A DNA stretch of 64,000 bases from Methanogenium sp. S4BF (GCF_029633965.1 NZ_CP091277.1:310001-374000); one strand, 5' to 3'. Positions 45,201-53,486 are shown, counted from the stretch's first letter. Numbers and translations are program-made. Notes: generated by a model from the letters alone, not told the origin.

Positions 45201-46753
45201 ACACCCCCGCCACCCCTCCTGTTGCCGCCTTTATTGCTAATGTCACAAGCGGTTCTGCTCCCCTCGCAGTGCAGTTCACCGACATGTCTACAGGAAATCC
45301 GGCATCATGGGTATGGAACTTTGGTGACGGGAACACATCAACCGTTCAGAACCCCTCGCATCTCTACACGATGGAAGGCACTTTCAATGTGAGTCTGAAT
45401 GTCTCCAATGCAGGCGGTTCGGACACCATAACAGAGGTAAATCTGATAACCATTTCCGCACCTGTACCAGAGGCACGGTTTGATCTGAACCGTAACTTTG
45501 CCGCATCAACTGAGAATGATACATTTGTACCGGGGAGTTATCCTTCCTTCCAGACATACAGACTGCATGCCGAGAATCTGGATGAAACAGTATCCCTCGG
45601 AAATCTGACATATGTTGCAGGCGTTGCAAATATCACCTCTGTTGAGTATGATGATTATGCAACATGGAACTCAACCTATGCAGAGTGGAATTTCCCGTCA
45701 GATTATGTAATCGGGCCCCAGAGTGCGTTTGATACACGGGCAGACACCTCATTTGCAGAGGTTAGATCATTCACCCATACATTGACACGAAACTGCAGTC
45801 AGATAACATTTACAGCACCTGGAATTCAGGAGACAAATATCACGTTAGTATTGGATGACCTTGATTTTGAGTCAGTATTTGTCGGGTTTGCATCAGCAAA
45901 AGACCATAATATGACAACTGAAATTATCAACTCGTCGTTTATGACAAATGCACCTCTTTCAACGCCTCTTCTGACAGACGGTAGTTATCACCTGAAACTT
46001 GACAAATCTGCTCTTGTAATCGGAGCAGAGTATTACTTCAGGTTTGATACAGCTATCATTCCCAATGGGACTGCCGTGATGCATAAACCGATAGCATATG
46101 TCTGGGAAGGTCAGAACAATGGCAATGCCGACTTGGGGGTAATGAATAAGGCTGAAATACCTGCATCTATGCTGCCATCGGATGCATCTGAGTTTTCGGT
46201 TCAGACGAATACGTCATGCAACTGGGGTGTTGTATGGCAGGACAACCTTCTCTCAATTCTGAAAGGAGTGTCCGTCAGAGTGACTCTCCCTCCTGCGGCA
46301 AACTTTACTGCCGATCCTCTCCAGGGATATATCCCTCTTACAGTACAGTTCACTGACACCTCAACCGGCAATGTCACCTCATGGTTCTGGAACTTCGGTG
46401 ACGGCACAAACTCGACCGAACAAAACCCGGTTCATGTCTTTACCTCACCCGGCAGCTATTCCGTTCTGCTCTCGATTAACGGGGATGAAGATATCTTTAC
46501 GAAGCCCGACTACATCAGGGTCACTTCAGGGGTTCTTCTCGGCGATGCAAATAATGACGGCGAGGTAAACCAGGCTGATACCCTGCGTGTGCTCAAAGAG
46601 GTTGTAGGAATAACGGAACTGCCTGCGAAGAATACGGATGATTTTGAGCGCACCGATGTCCACTGGAACGGTGCTGTCGAAGTTGGCGATGCGATGTTCA
46701 TCGCCCAGTATAATGTGGGACTGCGGGACGCGTGGTTTAGGGTGATTGAATAA
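39287..46753 (+). CDS. giant secreted NHL-propeller/PKD protein with C-terminal dockerin-like domain
   Basis: 2488 residues. A signal peptide (MVKIFTVLILCTCIIAGVQA, residues 7-26) precedes: six NHL blades (about 29-322); eight PKD domains (324-1003); six NHL blades (1004-1291); one PKD (1292-1378); twelve NHL blades (1380-1973), enough for two six-bladed propellers; one PKD (1974-2061); an unrecognised 275-residue domain; one PKD (2337-2415); and a dockerin-like double calcium motif (GDANNDGEVNQADTLRVLKE, then GAVEVGDAMFIAQYNVG). Blades follow GDGQF-P-GIAVD--GNVYV-D--NNRIQKFD; PKDs carry W-WEFGDGTNST. It is surely exported and probably N-glycosylated (many NGT/NST). An adhesive or scaffold role is inferred. 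It is transcribed alone. Confidence 0.9.
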   Translation: MTRQRSMVKIFTVLILCTCIIAGVQAAESYEFVTKWGSYGYGDGQFIRPEGIAVDVEGNVYVTDPGNNRMQKFSNTGDFITKWGTLGDGAGQFSYPKGVAVDGEGNVYVVEQTNNRVQKFDADGTYITRWGTQGSGEGQFNSPGGIAVDNASNIYVADTVNHRVQKFDADGTYITTWGSQGSGDGQFRFPLAIAIGTNDSVYVGDENYRIQKFDSNGTFITKWGSEGMGNGQFTYPPSGAATDDQGNLFVAEGQWNTGTGLLYRVQKFDSNGTFITKWGYRGSGDGEFQYPKGVAVDSGGYVYVADGEAQRDYHRIQMFSSLPFANFTGEPTEGNFPLRVNFTDTSRGSPTSWIWDFGDGNSSVEQHPFSIYTVPGVYNVSLSIENAVSSNTTTKNGYITVLDWVKANFTMNTTEGVAPLTVQFTDTSTGGLAPPDTWEWSLARYDDPEWSYTTDEQNPNYTFMIPDWYLVSLWVGRDNLSNISVYSGHISVTQPPPVTSFTGYPTVGSAPLTVQFNDTSAGNATQWFWDFGDGNTSTLQHPTKTYEIPGLYTISLNATNDAGSNSSTRESYINVTNFPVIPVSDFIGTPTSGRIPLAVQFTDTSAGGPTEWFWQFGDGTTSTEQNPEKTYTTHGTFTVSLNATNVDGSSIATKADYITATDTPTPPVANFTGTPTNGTAPLTVQFTDLSTEGPTEWFWEFGDGTNSTDQNPQKIYTTAGIYTVSLNATNADGSSTETKTDFISVIDIPISPVANFTGTPTIGRVPLTVQFTDLSTGEPTEWFWQFGDGTNSTDQHPQKTYTTLGTYTVSLNATNADGSSTKTRENYITVTDDPVPPVADFTGAPVNGTTPLSVQFTDLSTGGPAQWLWEFGDGTNSTDQNPLKTYTTAGTYTVSLNATNADGSSTKTRENYITVTDEPAPPAANFSGTPKTGIAPLTVQFTDLSTREPTEWFWEFGDGTNSTDQNPLKTYTTIGTYTVSLNATNAQGSSTVTKVNYVNATDVPTPADFRFISEWGSRGTADGEFTYPDGIVRDTAGNIYVVDSGNDRIQKFNSTGSFITTWGSSGYSGDGEFNMPHGIAVDSDSNVYVTDTWNCRIQKFNSTGTFITKWGSYGTGDGQFDFPQGIAIDAEGYVYVADNANQRVQKFDSNGTFIATWGSYGTDDGEFDRPHGIAVDADGNVFVSDAVNNNIQKFTSTGTFITKWGTAGSGDGQFNVPRGVAVDSRGNVFVADSLNHRIQIFDTNGTFLTEFGSYGTGVGEFNEPWDTLVDSAGNVYVTDARNHRIQVFAPIPEGMPIANFTALPTAGTAPLTVSFTDESSGEPTEWNWAFGDGTTSTEQNPTKTYTIPGFYTVSLTATNEVGSDTKTKNDCITVSPPAEDYEFVMKWGLYGDGRLLGPMGIGVDAAGNVYVADANNLRIQKFDSNGTFSTTWGSPGSGDGEFGCDYDSYSENGPYGVAMDTAGNVYVADRYNNRIQKFDSNGTFITKWGSYGSGDGEFSDPRGITVDSAGYLYVSDYWNNRIQKFDSSGTFITKFVFSQGSGDGQFGLGPDSVAVDGAGNIYVTDSINSRIQTFDSSGTFIAAWGSYGAGLGQLRSPTGIAVDADSNIYVADSGNNRIQAFTSTGTFLAAWGLRGTGDGEFEQPRGIVVDAEGYVYVTDHYNNRVQKFDTNGTFITAWGSEPPAGSEFSYPEGVAIDDAGNVYVADTNNHRIQKFDANGTFITTWGHEESPSLPGELPVIEANGNFSFPKGVAIDGEGFVYVADSGNNRIQKFDANGTFITKWGGAIGYGDGQFSGLRGIAADEDGFIYVADAEEYTIARVQKFDSNGTFITKWGSYGTGDGEFMDPQGVATDPFGNVYVTDEYGSRIQKFDSNGTFIDTWASDDTGVRQLLSPSCITTDDAGNVYVTSFDLYTASSDIRKFTGNGIFITSWGGPGPGDGEFSGLLGVAVNGDGLVYAADEYNNRIQVFRSYTPATPPVAAFIANVTSGSAPLAVQFTDMSTGNPASWVWNFGDGNTSTVQNPSHLYTMEGTFNVSLNVSNAGGSDTITEVNLITISAPVPEARFDLNRNFAASTENDTFVPGSYPSFQTYRLHAENLDETVSLGNLTYVAGVANITSVEYDDYATWNSTYAEWNFPSDYVIGPQSAFDTRADTSFAEVRSFTHTLTRNCSQITFTAPGIQETNITLVLDDLDFESVFVGFASAKDHNMTTEIINSSFMTNAPLSTPLLTDGSYHLKLDKSALVIGAEYYFRFDTAIIPNGTAVMHKPIAYVWEGQNNGNADLGVMNKAEIPASMLPSDASEFSVQTNTSCNWGVVWQDNLLSILKGVSVRVTLPPAANFTADPLQGYIPLTVQFTDTSTGNVTSWFWNFGDGTNSTEQNPVHVFTSPGSYSVLLSINGDEDIFTKPDYIRVTSGVLLGDANNDGEVNQADTLRVLKEVVGITELPAKNTDDFERTDVHWNGAVEVGDAMFIAQYNVGLRDAWFRVIE
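41033..42297 (+). repeat. 255-bp tandem repeats encoding PKD domains 4-8
   Basis: Five consecutive PKD units begin at about 41033, 41288, 41543, 41798 and 42053, exactly 255 bp apart (85 codons). Units 6 and 7 are nearly identical at DNA level over their last 75 nt or so, including silent positions, which points to recent duplication or gene conversion. Copy number may vary among strains, and the region is prone to assembly collapse. Confidence 0.8.
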
Positions 46754-47088
46754 TTTTTCCCACAGGCAGAGAAAGAACCCAATTTCTCCGATTATTTTTT
46801 CCTGCATCGCATATTCAGGATCGGCAGTGAATCCGATTTTTTTGCATCGGGTCAGGGTCTTCTGCATGTTCTTTCGGGATTAAAATGGCTAAATTGCCAC
46901 CAAATTTTTAACCATCTCTTCCTCCTCATTACATTGCGGTCCGTCTCTGAACCTAATATCGATTCTATCGCTACCCTTTTACAGCATAGATGGTGTCGGT
47001 GGTACACATATGCACTCTGAGGATGCAGGAACCCTACGACTTCATCATCGCAGGAGAACTGCCATCCGAAACGTATATTCAAAAAAGA
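46754..47088. other. intergenic region after the giant protein
   Basis: Contains two T-rich stretches (about 46793-46800 and 46836-46842), each followed by TGCATCG, so a loose direct repeat that may act in termination. No gene is supported. Confidence 0.35.
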
Positions 47089-47457
47089 TTAGTGGTTACG
47101 TCCTTTGCGTTTCAGCTCATCAGATTTTTTGATGGAACACTCTTCACACCTGAACTCCGGTTCCGGATCATCTGAACGGTCATAGGTCTGTGTCCTGACC
47201 AGCCGGTATCCCCGTGTCGTTTTTCCACAGTCAACACAGCAAATATTCTCCTTTACTTCCCATTGTGCGTCCAGTGTCTCTGAGGTGAAGATGAACCTGT
47301 CGACCCAGAAGAAGATGAGGCCACCAATCAGATTTGCGACAATTGCCGCCGTAAGGGCCCCCATTGATGCGAGTACTATGCCCACTCCTGCGAGGATTGG
47401 TGTGGATAACTGCCATCTGACAAGATAGAGTCCATACCGTTTGAGGTTTACCTTCAT
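47089..47457 (-). CDS. membrane protein with C-terminal zinc ribbon
   Basis: A 122-residue protein: two adjacent membrane helices at about 18-52 (LSTPILAGVGIVLASMGALT; AIVANLIGGLIFFWVDRFIF), then a cytoplasmic four-Cys metal site (CCVDCGKTTRGY and FRCEECSIKK). Function unknown. Minus-strand gene with its start near 47457; no clear operon partner. Confidence 0.72.
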   Translation of the reverse strand: MKVNLKRYGLYLVRWQLSTPILAGVGIVLASMGALTAAIVANLIGGLIFFWVDRFIFTSETLDAQWEVKENICCVDCGKTTRGYRLVRTQTYDRSDDPEPEFRCEECSIKKSDELKRKGRNH

Positions 47458-47507
47458 TCCGCAAACCTTATACCTGAATCTATATGAATCTCATTTTTGA
47501 GGAAAGA

Positions 47508-48005
47508 TTATACTTCCATGGAATCCCGTGAAATCACGGTTTCGGTTGCTGTTTTGATTATGTCGACCCTGATGACGTCCCCCGGATGAATAAATCCGTC
47601 TGAGAGGTCGATTCGCAGCATCTGGTTGTAGTTCCATGTCTCGCCGGATCCTCCGTACCCTTTGAGGGTTTTAACCCCGTAATGAGCCGTGGAGATGAAG
47701 TCATGCGTATTGAGTGTCTGGATGGTGCAGGGGAGCAGTGCATCATCGCTGTATATCTTTGCAGAGAGCTCCTTGTTCTGAAAATCTTTTTTCACCACAT
47801 TTCTCAGGAATACCTGACTCTCAAAAGTTGGGGGCGCACTGCTGATGGATTCAATTTTAAAGATCACAGGCGGTTCGGTGTATTCCCAGTTAAGATTGGG
47901 CATATGAAACATCAGCAAAAGAATGATCGCGAGAATAACCGTGATTACCACAAGCAGGAGGTGTGCGGTCATCTGTGACGTTGCACTCTCGTTATCACTC
48001 TGCAT
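47508..48005 (-). CDS. archaeal type IV pilin-like protein
   Basis: I choose ATG 48005 (MQSDNESATSQMTAHLLLVV). The open frame extends to 48116, but the preceding 37 residues do not look like protein. A short polar start before a hydrophobic helix (LLLVVITVILAIILLLMF) and a C-terminal beta-rich domain fit the archaeal type IV pilin N-terminal family (DUF1628), processed by an EppA/PibD-type peptidase. 165 residues. A surface filament or adhesion role is inferred. Confidence 0.7.
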   Translation of the reverse strand: MQSDNESATSQMTAHLLLVVITVILAIILLLMFHMPNLNWEYTEPPVIFKIESISSAPPTFESQVFLRNVVKKDFQNKELSAKIYSDDALLPCTIQTLNTHDFISTAHYGVKTLKGYGGSGETWNYNQMLRIDLSDGFIHPGDVIRVDIIKTATETVISRDSMEV

Positions 48006-48040
48006 ACTGTTATCAAAGAAAAAAGAGGGGAAATAAGTTT

Positions 48041-48385
48041 CTATTTTTCTTCGTACTCCTCGATAGCAAGCTGATACATCCAGTCGAGGAGCAAGGGGCA
48101 GACAAGCACTTCGCATTCTTCTTCACAGCAGATGCAGGGGAGAAGTTCCCCCCCCGCAATCAGAAGCGCCGGGTCTACTGCAGGTTTTTTTGCTTTCAGG
48201 AGATAGGTCCGTTGTCCTTCTCTCCGGTATTCAATCCGTTCTACTTTTCCGTCGTCAAGGAGTGCTTTTATGATCCGTGAGCATTTTCTGCTGTCGATTT
48301 CAAGCAGCTTCCATAGTTCACTCTGTAGAACTCCCTCCGGATGTGACTGGATTTCCCTGAGTGCTTTTTCTGCAAGGTCTGTCAT
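48041..48385 (-). CDS. winged-helix regulator with C-terminal Cys cluster
   Basis: A 114-residue protein. Residues 1-66 form a MarR/Lrp-like winged helix (ALREIQSHPEGVLQSELWKL; DSRKCSRIIKALLDDGKVER; wing RREGQRTYLL). Residues 84-97 carry CICCEEECEVLVC, a likely metal or iron-sulfur site. It starts 12 nt after the LSm gene on the same strand, so the two are co-expressed. Effector and targets unknown. Confidence 0.8.
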   Translation of the reverse strand: MTDLAEKALREIQSHPEGVLQSELWKLLEIDSRKCSRIIKALLDDGKVERIEYRREGQRTYLLKAKKPAVDPALLIAGGELLPCICCEEECEVLVCPLLLDWMYQLAIEEYEEK

Positions 48386-48397
48386 ATTACGTGCCTT

Positions 48398-48640
48398 TCA
48401 GAGTACGGGTGCAATGGTCAGAATGTTGCTTCCTCTGATAACAACAGTCCCAAGCGTCCTTCCTCTCTGGCCGTTTGTATATTCACTCGTCTGGTCCATC
48501 TGAATATTGAGGTGCTCATCCACTGCGACAAGCCGCCCCTGAAGCATCCGCTCGTCGTCCTTTATTTCAACAGTAATCTGAGAATCCACGAGAGCGAATA
48601 CCTTTTTGATCGGGAGGACAATACTGTTTACCATCTTCAT
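48398..48640 (-). CDS. LSm/Sm-like RNA-associated protein
   Basis: An 80-residue protein with the Sm fold: Sm1 region VFALVDSQITVEIKDDERML then QGRLVAVDEHLNIQMD, and Sm2 region GTVVIRGSNILTIAP. Archaeal LSm rings of six or seven subunits bind U-rich RNA and assist RNA processing. Paired in an operon with a Cys-cluster winged-helix regulator. Confidence 0.88.
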   Translation of the reverse strand: MKMVNSIVLPIKKVFALVDSQITVEIKDDERMLQGRLVAVDEHLNIQMDQTSEYTNGQRGRTLGTVVIRGSNILTIAPVL

Positions 48641-48765
48641 TTAAGTGGTGTTATACTATAGTTAAACTTTTCTTTGGACTGTGTGGGAGGATGAGAGAAA
48701 TCTCTCTTCTGCCCCCCATCCGCGGCCCCGGCTATTCGATGGAATTGCCTGAAGAGCAGATGGCA

Positions 48766-49665
48766 TCAGCATCCTTTCATGCAGGATTCTGCTGATTCAA
48801 TGATGCTTTTGCTCCCCACGTAAATCGGTGTACGGTGATCCGGCTTCTCCGGCACGACGGTGAGGAGATCCTGTTTCCCGTCACTGATTGCTCCGCCTGC
48901 CTGTTTTGCAATGAAACCGATTGGGTTTGCTTCAAAGACCAGCCTGAGTTTTCCTTCGGGTTTTCCTTGGGCTGCCGGGTAGCAGTAGACGCCGCCATAG
49001 GTCAGTATCTGGTGGAAATCAGCGACAAATGAACCGGAATATCTTAGTTTTCCGCCTTTCTGCTCGCAGAGCGTGATGAAATCCTGGTGGGCCGAGAGCC
49101 ATTCATTCCGGATGCCGCCGCTTCCGAAGAGTTTGCCCTCAGGCATCTGAATGTTCTCTTTCAGGAGCACAAAGAGGCCCTCTGAGTTTAAAGCAAAGGT
49201 GTTTACGCCATTTCCTGTCGTTATTGTGAGAACCGTCATCGGCCCATAGAGCATATACATGGCAACCGCAAGGTCTTCTCCCTTCTGCAGTGCCTCCCCT
49301 CCCCGGAAGATGCCGATGATGGTGCCGACTGCGAGATTGACCTGAATCAGGGACGATCCGTCGAGGGGGTCCATTACGACCGCATAATCACCAAATGCAT
49401 CGGGGAATTTGACGATGTCTGCCTGTTCCTCTGAAGCAATTGCCTTTACAAAACCGGATTTTCCCAGAACAGAGATGAGGTGACTGTCTGCCCATTTATC
49501 GAGGGCTGCCTGTTCTTCCCCATAGGTGTTCTCGGTTCCCGCATATGTCTGGTTGTCGATGAATGCATCCCGGATGGGAATGGACTGGTACGCGATGAGC
49601 TCAATGAGGTCTTTGAGCGGTTCCTCACATGGAGTGTCATCAAGGTATTGCCGCAGGGTCTTCAT
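48766..49665 (-). CDS. fbp: class I fructose-1,6-bisphosphatase
   Basis: A 299-residue class I FBPase that hydrolyses fructose 1,6-bisphosphate in gluconeogenesis. Metal and substrate motifs: AIASEEQADIV, VVMDPLDGSSLIQVNLAVGT, TLCEQKGGKLRYSGSFVADF and RLVFEANPIGFIAKQAGG. Many archaea rely on the bifunctional class V enzyme, so a class I enzyme is a lineage-restricted trait. Near its N terminus the sequence PCEEPLKDLIELIAY is normal. Single gene. Confidence 0.94.
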   Translation of the reverse strand: MKTLRQYLDDTPCEEPLKDLIELIAYQSIPIRDAFIDNQTYAGTENTYGEEQAALDKWADSHLISVLGKSGFVKAIASEEQADIVKFPDAFGDYAVVMDPLDGSSLIQVNLAVGTIIGIFRGGEALQKGEDLAVAMYMLYGPMTVLTITTGNGVNTFALNSEGLFVLLKENIQMPEGKLFGSGGIRNEWLSAHQDFITLCEQKGGKLRYSGSFVADFHQILTYGGVYCYPAAQGKPEGKLRLVFEANPIGFIAKQAGGAISDGKQDLLTVVPEKPDHRTPIYVGSKSIIESAESCMKGC

Positions 49666-49747
49666 GCATCGTGATATATCTTCAGTGGTAATTATCCGTT
49701 CCTCTCTTTTCGGCGGTTATGCCTCATATCCGGGTGTCTTCATTCGG

Positions 49748-50185
49748 TCATTCTTTTTCGTTTCTTATCCCTTCTTTTTTGTAGGTGAACTCAATTACGC
49801 CGTTTTTGTAGGTCTGAGTGAGGGAGTCCGGCGCCGCCTCATCAATCGGGTATGCCGCGCGGTAGATTACTTTATCTGCACGTGCCGCGAGGTAGAGCAC
49901 CCTTCCGTAAATGGCATAGCGTATATCTTCCCGGGCTGTGCCCGGAAGATCTGCCGTGATTGTCACGATACCGCTGTGTTCATACCGTTCTGATACCGGT
50001 TCGCGTATATCGGGTTTCTGCCAGCCTTGCTGAGTCTCTGTTTCATTATCTGTCGGTACACTTGCTGCAGCGATGATGATACTGATCTCACCCGGGAGCA
50101 TCTCACCTGTCTTCATTGCCTCTTCAAAGAGCCTGCGTATCAGTTCTGCGTACTGATTCACCCGCTCGTCCGGTTCTTCTGCCAT
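49748..50185 (-). CDS. Hsp20/alpha-crystallin-like protein (GvpH-like)
   Basis: A 145-residue protein. The N-terminal helix-rich part (VNQYAELIRRLFEEAMKTGE) is followed by an alpha-crystallin-type beta domain (SGIVTITADLPGTAREDIRY; GRVLYLAARADKVIY; VIEFTYKKEG). It lacks the classical IxI tail. Small heat-shock or GvpH-type chaperone role. It lies 27 nt after the CDC48 stop on the same strand, so the two chaperone-like genes are probably co-transcribed. Confidence 0.78.
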   Translation of the reverse strand: MAEEPDERVNQYAELIRRLFEEAMKTGEMLPGEISIIIAAASVPTDNETETQQGWQKPDIREPVSERYEHSGIVTITADLPGTAREDIRYAIYGRVLYLAARADKVIYRAAYPIDEAAPDSLTQTYKNGVIEFTYKKEGIRNEKE

Positions 50186-50212
50186 TTAATTCACGTTTTT
50201 TTTGTTCTGGGA

Positions 50213-52681
50213 TCAGGATTCAAGAAGCCGTTCAAGAGTCTCTGTCTGCTCCTTAATTGCTGGGAAATCTTTTTTCTTCCCGAATGTGGCGCTTCGGAGT
50301 GTGTTCCGTACGTTCTGGATCTCCTCATTGTCCTGGTGGCCGAATCCCGCACGGGTGAGCATAGATCCTGCCTTTTCCAGGACTGAGCGTTCCTCCTCAT
50401 TGTAGAGGATGCTCCATGCAAGCCGTTCGTTCTTTTCGATGGCTTCCCGGTCAAGGGTTGCCTTCACTTTCTTCATCGCATTCTCAAAGTGCTTCTTTGT
50501 GACGCGCACATTGGTGAGGGCGTCGGCGCGTTCAAGGTCACTCTTCTTTGCCATCGCAGTGATGAACTCCCGCATTGCACCGAGTTTTGCTTCCCTGATG
50601 AGTGCCTCGATATCCGCACCGACATACCCTTCTGTTGCCTCAACCAGTGCTTCCGTGTCAACGTCACCTGCAAGGACGGATTCATCCTCATCCAGGTATA
50701 CCGCAAATATTTTCCTGCGTGAGTCTTTGTCGGGCGGGGGCACATAGACTATCCGGTCAAACCGGCCCGGGCGCATCATCGCGTCGTCAAGCATATCCGG
50801 CCGGTTCGTTGCACCAAGTATGGTGACATTGTTCAGCTCTTCGAGCCCGTCGAGTTCGGTCAGGATCTGGCTGACCACGCTCTCAGTGACGTGGGATGAA
50901 CCCTCGTAACTGCCCCGCCGGGGAAGCAGTGAGTCAATCTCATCAAAGAAGATGATTGACGGTGCTGCCTGCCGTGCCTTCCGGAAGATGTCCCTGATTC
51001 CCTTCTCAGATTCGCCAACCCACTTCGAGAGGAGTTCAGGACCCTTTACGGAGATGAAGTTGCACTCGCTTTCATGGGCGACAGCCTTTGCGAGCAGGGT
51101 CTTGCCCGTGCCTGGCGGTCCGAAGAGCAGGATCCCGGCCGGCGGCCGGGTGCCCAGCCGTTCGAATATCTCAGGGTATTTCAGCGGCCATTCAACCGCT
51201 TCAGTGAGTTCAGCCTTGATGTCTTCAAGGCCACCCACATCATCCCAGGTGACGTCCGGTATCTCGACGAGCACCTCGCGCATGGCCGAGGGCTCGACAT
51301 TGCTGAGCGCTGCCTCAAAGTCGCCTTTTGTCACCCGGAGGGTGTCGAGGATCTCAAGAGGGATCTCCTCATCCATCTGGATGCCTTCCATGCTCTTGCG
51401 CAGTGCATGCATCGCAGCCTCCTTCACCAGCAGCGCAATGTCTGCACCGACAAATCCGTGCGTGGATGCGGCAAATGGCTTCAGGAATTCCTTTCTTCGG
51501 CGTTCTTCATTCGTTCCCCCGTCGTCTTTTCCGGGATGCTCATCTTCCGGGAGCGTGACAGATTCAAGATCCAGCGGGACGCCGCGGCTGTGGACCTGGA
51601 ATATTTCAAGCCGCCCCTTTTTATCCGGGATGCCAATCTCAATCTCCCGGTCAAACCGGCCGCCTCGCCTGAGTGCGGGGTCAATATTGTCCGGCAGATT
51701 GGTGGCGGCAATGACAATGACCTCGCCGCGGCCCTTGAGCCCGTCCATGAGTGCAAGGAGCTGGGCAACGATCCGCTGTTCAACTTCACCCTTCGTCTCT
51801 GCGCGCTTTGGTGCGATTGAATCGATTTCATCGATGAAGATGATCGTCGGTGCATTCTCCTGTGCCTCCTCGAAGACCTCCCTGAGTTTTCCCTCGGACT
51901 CTCCGTAGTACTTGCTCATGATCTCAGGGCCTGAGAGGGTGATGAAGTGTGCATCCACCTCGTTTGCAACCGCCTTTGCGATCAGGGTCTTGCCGGTGCC
52001 CGGGGGGCCGTAGAGAAGCACACCCTTGGGCGGTTCGATCCCGAGCCGCTCAAAGATCTCCGGATGGCGCAGGGGAAGTTCGATCATCTCACGCACCTGA
52101 TCGAGCTCACGTCCGAGTCCGCCGATGTCCTCATAGTGGATGTCCGGCAGATCGGTTGCCTTCTTTCCTTCTTTTGGACTGTATGGTTCCTCTTTTAGCT
52201 CCACTTCTGTATTCTGGGTGACGATGCCCACGCCCTTTGGGGAGAGTTTTGTTATCACAAACGTGAGCGTGGTGCCCAGCAGGGCGACACGGAACTGCTG
52301 TCCTTCGACAACCGGGCGGCCTGCAATAATCCGTGCGAACGACTGTTCAAATCCACTGAGGCGGACAGGGTGTGTCGGCTGAATGACCACTTTCTTTGCC
52401 TCATGCACCTCGGCCTTCCGAATTTTCACCTTCTCGTCAATTCCAACCCGGGCATTTCCCCGGATATTTCCGTCAATGCGGATGATCGCCCTTCCGCGGT
52501 CTTCCGGAAATCCCGGCCAGGTGATGGCTGCAGCCTTCTCGCGGCCGCAGATTTCAATCACGTCACCGCTTCGCAATCCGAGCGTGTTCATTACGTCAGT
52601 ACTGATGCGTGCAATGCCACGACCTGCGTCTTCATGTGCTGCTTCTTTTACGGTAACTTCTACGGGTGATAATGATGTCAT
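50213..52681 (-). CDS. CDC48/VAT AAA+ ATPase
   Basis: A double-AAA unfoldase. ATG 52681 is chosen ([20 protein letters not shown]) because GAGGTTATC, a near-perfect archaeal ribosome site, precedes it; the open frame itself extends 24 codons further. N domain 1-180; D1 with [19 protein letters not shown] and [15 protein letters not shown]2 with [19 protein letters not shown] and [15 protein letters not shown]; a C-terminal helical tail. A 23-residue acidic insert in D1 (around [19 protein letters not shown]) is larger than usual. It unfolds proteins for the proteasome. 822 residues. Confidence 0.95.
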   Translation of the reverse strand: MTSLSPVEVTVKEAAHEDAGRGIARISTDVMNTLGLRSGDVIEICGREKAAAITWPGFPEDRGRAIIRIDGNIRGNARVGIDEKVKIRKAEVHEAKKVVIQPTHPVRLSGFEQSFARIIAGRPVVEGQQFRVALLGTTLTFVITKLSPKGVGIVTQNTEVELKEEPYSPKEGKKATDLPDIHYEDIGGLGRELDQVREMIELPLRHPEIFERLGIEPPKGVLLYGPPGTGKTLIAKAVANEVDAHFITLSGPEIMSKYYGESEGKLREVFEEAQENAPTIIFIDEIDSIAPKRAETKGEVEQRIVAQLLALMDGLKGRGEVIVIAATNLPDNIDPALRRGGRFDREIEIGIPDKKGRLEIFQVHSRGVPLDLESVTLPEDEHPGKDDGGTNEERRRKEFLKPFAASTHGFVGADIALLVKEAAMHALRKSMEGIQMDEEIPLEILDTLRVTKGDFEAALSNVEPSAMREVLVEIPDVTWDDVGGLEDIKAELTEAVEWPLKYPEIFERLGTRPPAGILLFGPPGTGKTLLAKAVAHESECNFISVKGPELLSKWVGESEKGIRDIFRKARQAAPSIIFFDEIDSLLPRRGSYEGSSHVTESVVSQILTELDGLEELNNVTILGATNRPDMLDDAMMRPGRFDRIVYVPPPDKDSRRKIFAVYLDEDESVLAGDVDTEALVEATEGYVGADIEALIREAKLGAMREFITAMAKKSDLERADALTNVRVTKKHFENAMKKVKATLDREAIEKNERLAWSILYNEEERSVLEKAGSMLTRAGFGHQDNEEIQNVRNTLRSATFGKKKDFPAIKEQTETLERLLES

Positions 52682-52822
52682 AATGATAACCTCTGTGTGA
52701 TATTTACCAATAGTAAGTGTGTGAATATATAAAAATGTTTGTGTCGTTGGCAATGTCTGGTATCCACGGCGCAGGTATGTCGGATCCTAAAAATATGGGC
52801 AAAATGTCCCTTATATCTGGTC

Positions 52823-53418
52823 TTATTTCTGTAAATGGTGCAAATCGCGGTGATCTGAAAAGATGGTGGCTCCTGACTCTGTCACCACTGCATTCAGCGT
52901 CTGGTCGGTTGGTTCATGAGGGATATGTTCACACTCCTGCAGTGCAAAAGCGACACCAACCGTTGGAAAATGCGTGTTTTTTGCAAGGAACCGGTCATAA
53001 TATCCGGCACCATACCCGATGCGGTTGCCGTCCGTGTCAAACCCGGGGAGGGGAATCAGTGCCACCTCTCTCTCTTTTGGGTTTGCCGGAATCTCATTTC
53101 CGAGAGGTCCAGGCACATGGAAGGTGCCTGGCACCAGCACATCCACAGTCCTGATGTACGAGAGTCTGAGGCTGCAGTCTGGATTATTGGCACGATGACC
53201 TGCTTCCCTTCCCCGGGAAGTGCGGCAATGAGCGGCCGTGTGTCAACCTCCGGAGGCTTGGATGAGTAAACAAGGATTGTCTTAAAAGGCCTCAGGACAT
53301 CTATGAGCTTTCGTGCTATCTCTGCACAGCAGATAGCATACTGTTCCGGTGAAATCTCCTGTCTGCGCAGACGCAGTGCATCCCGCAGTGCTTCTTTATT
53401 GGATTTGGTTGCGTTCAT
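52823..53418 (-). pseudogene. 5-formyltetrahydrofolate cyclo-ligase, single-base frameshift
   Basis: The N-terminal frame (MNATKSNKEALRDALRLRRQ, ending VIVPIIQTAA) and the C-terminal frame (LRLSYIRTVDVLVPGTFHVP, then GFDTDGNRIGYGAGYYDRFL) together make one ordinary MTHFS protein of about 198 residues. One base is missing between 53170 and 53171. Both parts keep all family motifs including the ATP loop GYGAGYYDR. The enzyme converts 5-formyl-THF (or a folate analogue) to the methenyl form using ATP. The damage is recent or an artefact. The downstream frame alone has a possible ATG (53146) but would lack the substrate site. Confidence 0.85.
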
Positions 53419-53486
53419 GGTGTTTTTGTTCCGTGTGCTTCTCAGGGTGCAGATATTTTGAAAGTCCGGAACCGGAAATCAGCTGG

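Noticed and set aside
46990-47175. 61-codon plus-strand frame after the giant protein
   Set aside because: Overlaps the end of the zinc-ribbon membrane protein gene and has no ribosome site or family features.
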